Position numbers and translations under genes: made by a program. A DNA stretch of 64,000 nucleotides from assembly GCF_026626885.1 (NCBI RefSeq), contig NZ_JAPNOA010000039.1, positions 1-64,000 of the forward strand, given 5' to 3'. Positions 62,928 through 64,000 of this stretch are shown piece by piece (positions within the stretch are counted from its first letter, which is position 1; every line of letters begins with the position of its first letter). The notes under the pieces are model-generated. The model ran no database searches and had not been told where the DNA came from. It was given only the letters and a program-made list of their open reading frames with translations. The DNA is from Parathalassolituus penaei (GTDB taxonomy: Bacteria; Pseudomonadota; Gammaproteobacteria; Pseudomonadales; Oceanobacteraceae).

Positions 62928-64000
62928 TTAGCGAGCGCTCAAAGGCATTTTTTTATGGGTGCGCATTTCGTGAAGATCTTTCCCGGCTACAAAGGCTTTG
63001 CTGGTCTTGAAGCGTTTGGCCCAGGCGGCTTCGGCGTCGCTGGCGTTTCCGGCTTTGGCCCGTTGCTCAATGTCCAGCGCCAACAGGTAGCGCTCTTCAA
63101 AGTCTTCTGGTGGCTGGAATGCAGGGGCGGCAAATTCAGGGCGGATCACCTGCGCGGCAGGCCGTTTGAGCGGCGGCAGCGCTGGCAGCTCAATAACAGG
63201 CTGTTGCTGGGCTTCCAAAGCAGCGCGGGCGGCTTCAATTCCAGCGCTGGTGTGTTGCTCTTGCGGCCGTGGAAAATGGCGGACTTTCTCGGCACGGGAT
63301 TCGGCAGCACGGTGGTCCAGGATCTGCTGAGCAACATCGCGTTTGGTGACACTCTTCGCTGCCTTCTTCAGTTCACGGCGAGTCTCTTCGATGGCTTCTT
63401 TCTGAAGCGCCTTGGCTTTGGTTGCGACTTCTTCACGGCTGATGCCGGTAATGGCCGGATCTTCGGCAGTGCAGATGTATTCACCATTCAGGTCGTACAC
63501 GTACACGCGGCCCATGTCGGCTTCGTCATAAAACAGGTTGACCTGCTCGCCAGTGTGGGCTGCCAGTTCGGCGTGGATGTAGTTGCCGCCATCCAGCTTG
63601 ATGCCGGTTTTGGTAATGGTGCGGGTGCCTGCGGGTTCGCTCAGCAGCACATCCAGCAGGCGTTCATCCTGAATGGTGCGGATGGTGCCGGGCCAACTGG
63701 CGACACGGGCCGCCGGAGATTCGCCCAGGCTGCTGTGGCGGCGGGCGTGGTATTCGTGTTCAAGCCAGTCGTTACAGAACTGCTGCAATTCGGTGGACGA
63801 CATACGCACTTCGATCAGTTCGTCTTTTTTGAACAGGCGGTCGCTGAAGCTATTGCGAGCTTCAATGGCTTTACGTTCAGCCACGTTGTGGCCAATAAAT
63901 CCGGGCAGCAGCTCGGCTATGTCGTGGCTGAAGGTTTTGAATACGCGCTCGATGTGCGGCTTCTTCCAGCCCTGGAACGGCGGGCAGAATTCCTGCTCGA
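62928..64000 (-). CDS. Mu-like transposase A, C-terminal part (5' end outside window)
   Basis: The frame is open to the right edge, so only the last 357 residues are visible. KPHIERVFKTFSHDI carries the catalytic Glu of the DDE triad, followed by WLEHEYHARRHSSLGESPA (integrase core end), the mu-C beta-barrel and a C-terminal basic region for contact with B. It replicates and integrates the phage by transposition. Confidence 0.93.
   Translation of the reverse strand, partial: EQEFCPPFQGWKKPHIERVFKTFSHDIAELLPGFIGHNVAERKAIEARNSFSDRLFKKDELIEVRMSSTELQQFCNDWLEHEYHARRHSSLGESPAARVASWPGTIRTIQDERLLDVLLSEPAGTRTITKTGIKLDGGNYIHAELAAHTGEQVNLFYDEADMGRVYVYDLNGEYICTAEDPAITGISREEVATKAKALQKEAIEETRRELKKAAKSVTKRDVAQQILDHRAAESRAEKVRHFPRPQEQHTSAGIEAARAALEAQQQPVIELPALPPLKRPAAQVIRPEFAAPAFQPPEDFEERYLLALDIEQRAKAGNASDAEAAWAKRFKTSKAFVAGKDLHEMRTHKKMPLSAR

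Overview
The window looks like a chromosome segment of a marine-type gammaproteobacterium, probably an Oceanospirillales-like lineage. This is inferred from the birA-coaX-SPOR-tRNA(Tyr,Gly,Thr)-tuf order and the gene types; the taxon cannot be proved from the sequence. A core region (1-12.3 kb) is followed by an accessory island starting at a tRNA-Arg (12.3-29.5 kb). From about 29.5 kb to the window end lies most of a Mu-like transposable prophage, read on the minus strand.

Core (1-12.3 kb): the 5' part of tuf with three upstream tRNAs and a clear sigma70 promoter; a SPOR-domain membrane protein; coaX; birA; a histidine-rich ZnuD-like TonB receptor with a small DUF2946-like partner; a two-TM potassium channel with an RCK domain; a PfkB kinase; a soluble hybrid histidine kinase next to a DUF917 protein; and tRNA-Arg(CCG). 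The gap between the kinase genes holds a cluster of DnaA-box-like sequences.

Accessory island (12.3-29.5 kb): a small HTH regulator, a probable phosphorothioate-dependent HNH restriction enzyme, an AbiE-like regulator/nucleotidyltransferase pair between two copies of a 103-bp repeat, a complete Wadjet (JetABCD) operon and a benABCD benzoate-degradation operon. The Wadjet operon is unusual: an ATPase-PIN gene pair sits between jetC and jetD, preceded by its own inverted repeat. A roughly 160-bp direct repeat brackets the Wadjet plus ben block, and hydrolase pseudogene debris lies nearby. No integrase is visible. A TGCA-N6-GGATA half-site of the XylS/BenR type lies upstream of benA.

Mu-like prophage (about 29.5-64 kb, running off the right edge): transposase A (partial), the B ATPase, early genes, GemA/gp16, Mor, a C-like late activator, lysis amidase, small proteins, terminase, portal, MuF, gpG-like protein, protease/scaffold, major head, head-tail connectors, tail tube, tape measure (no sheath, so a siphovirus-like B3-type plan), tail proteins, and a com-mom DNA modification module at the right end. 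Cargo genes include an AT-rich pair (soluble sensor-like protein plus four-TM protein) resembling lambda RexA-RexB in layout, a plus-strand secreted DUF4124-like protein, and a 55-residue membrane protein divergent from the tape measure gene.

The window therefore stacks several anti-invader functions: modification-dependent restriction, AbiE-like TA, Wadjet, ATPase-PIN, a possible Rex-like exclusion pair, and phage self-protection by Mom. The strongest candidates for something undescribed are the ATPase-PIN cassette inside Wadjet and the Rex-like pair in the prophage.
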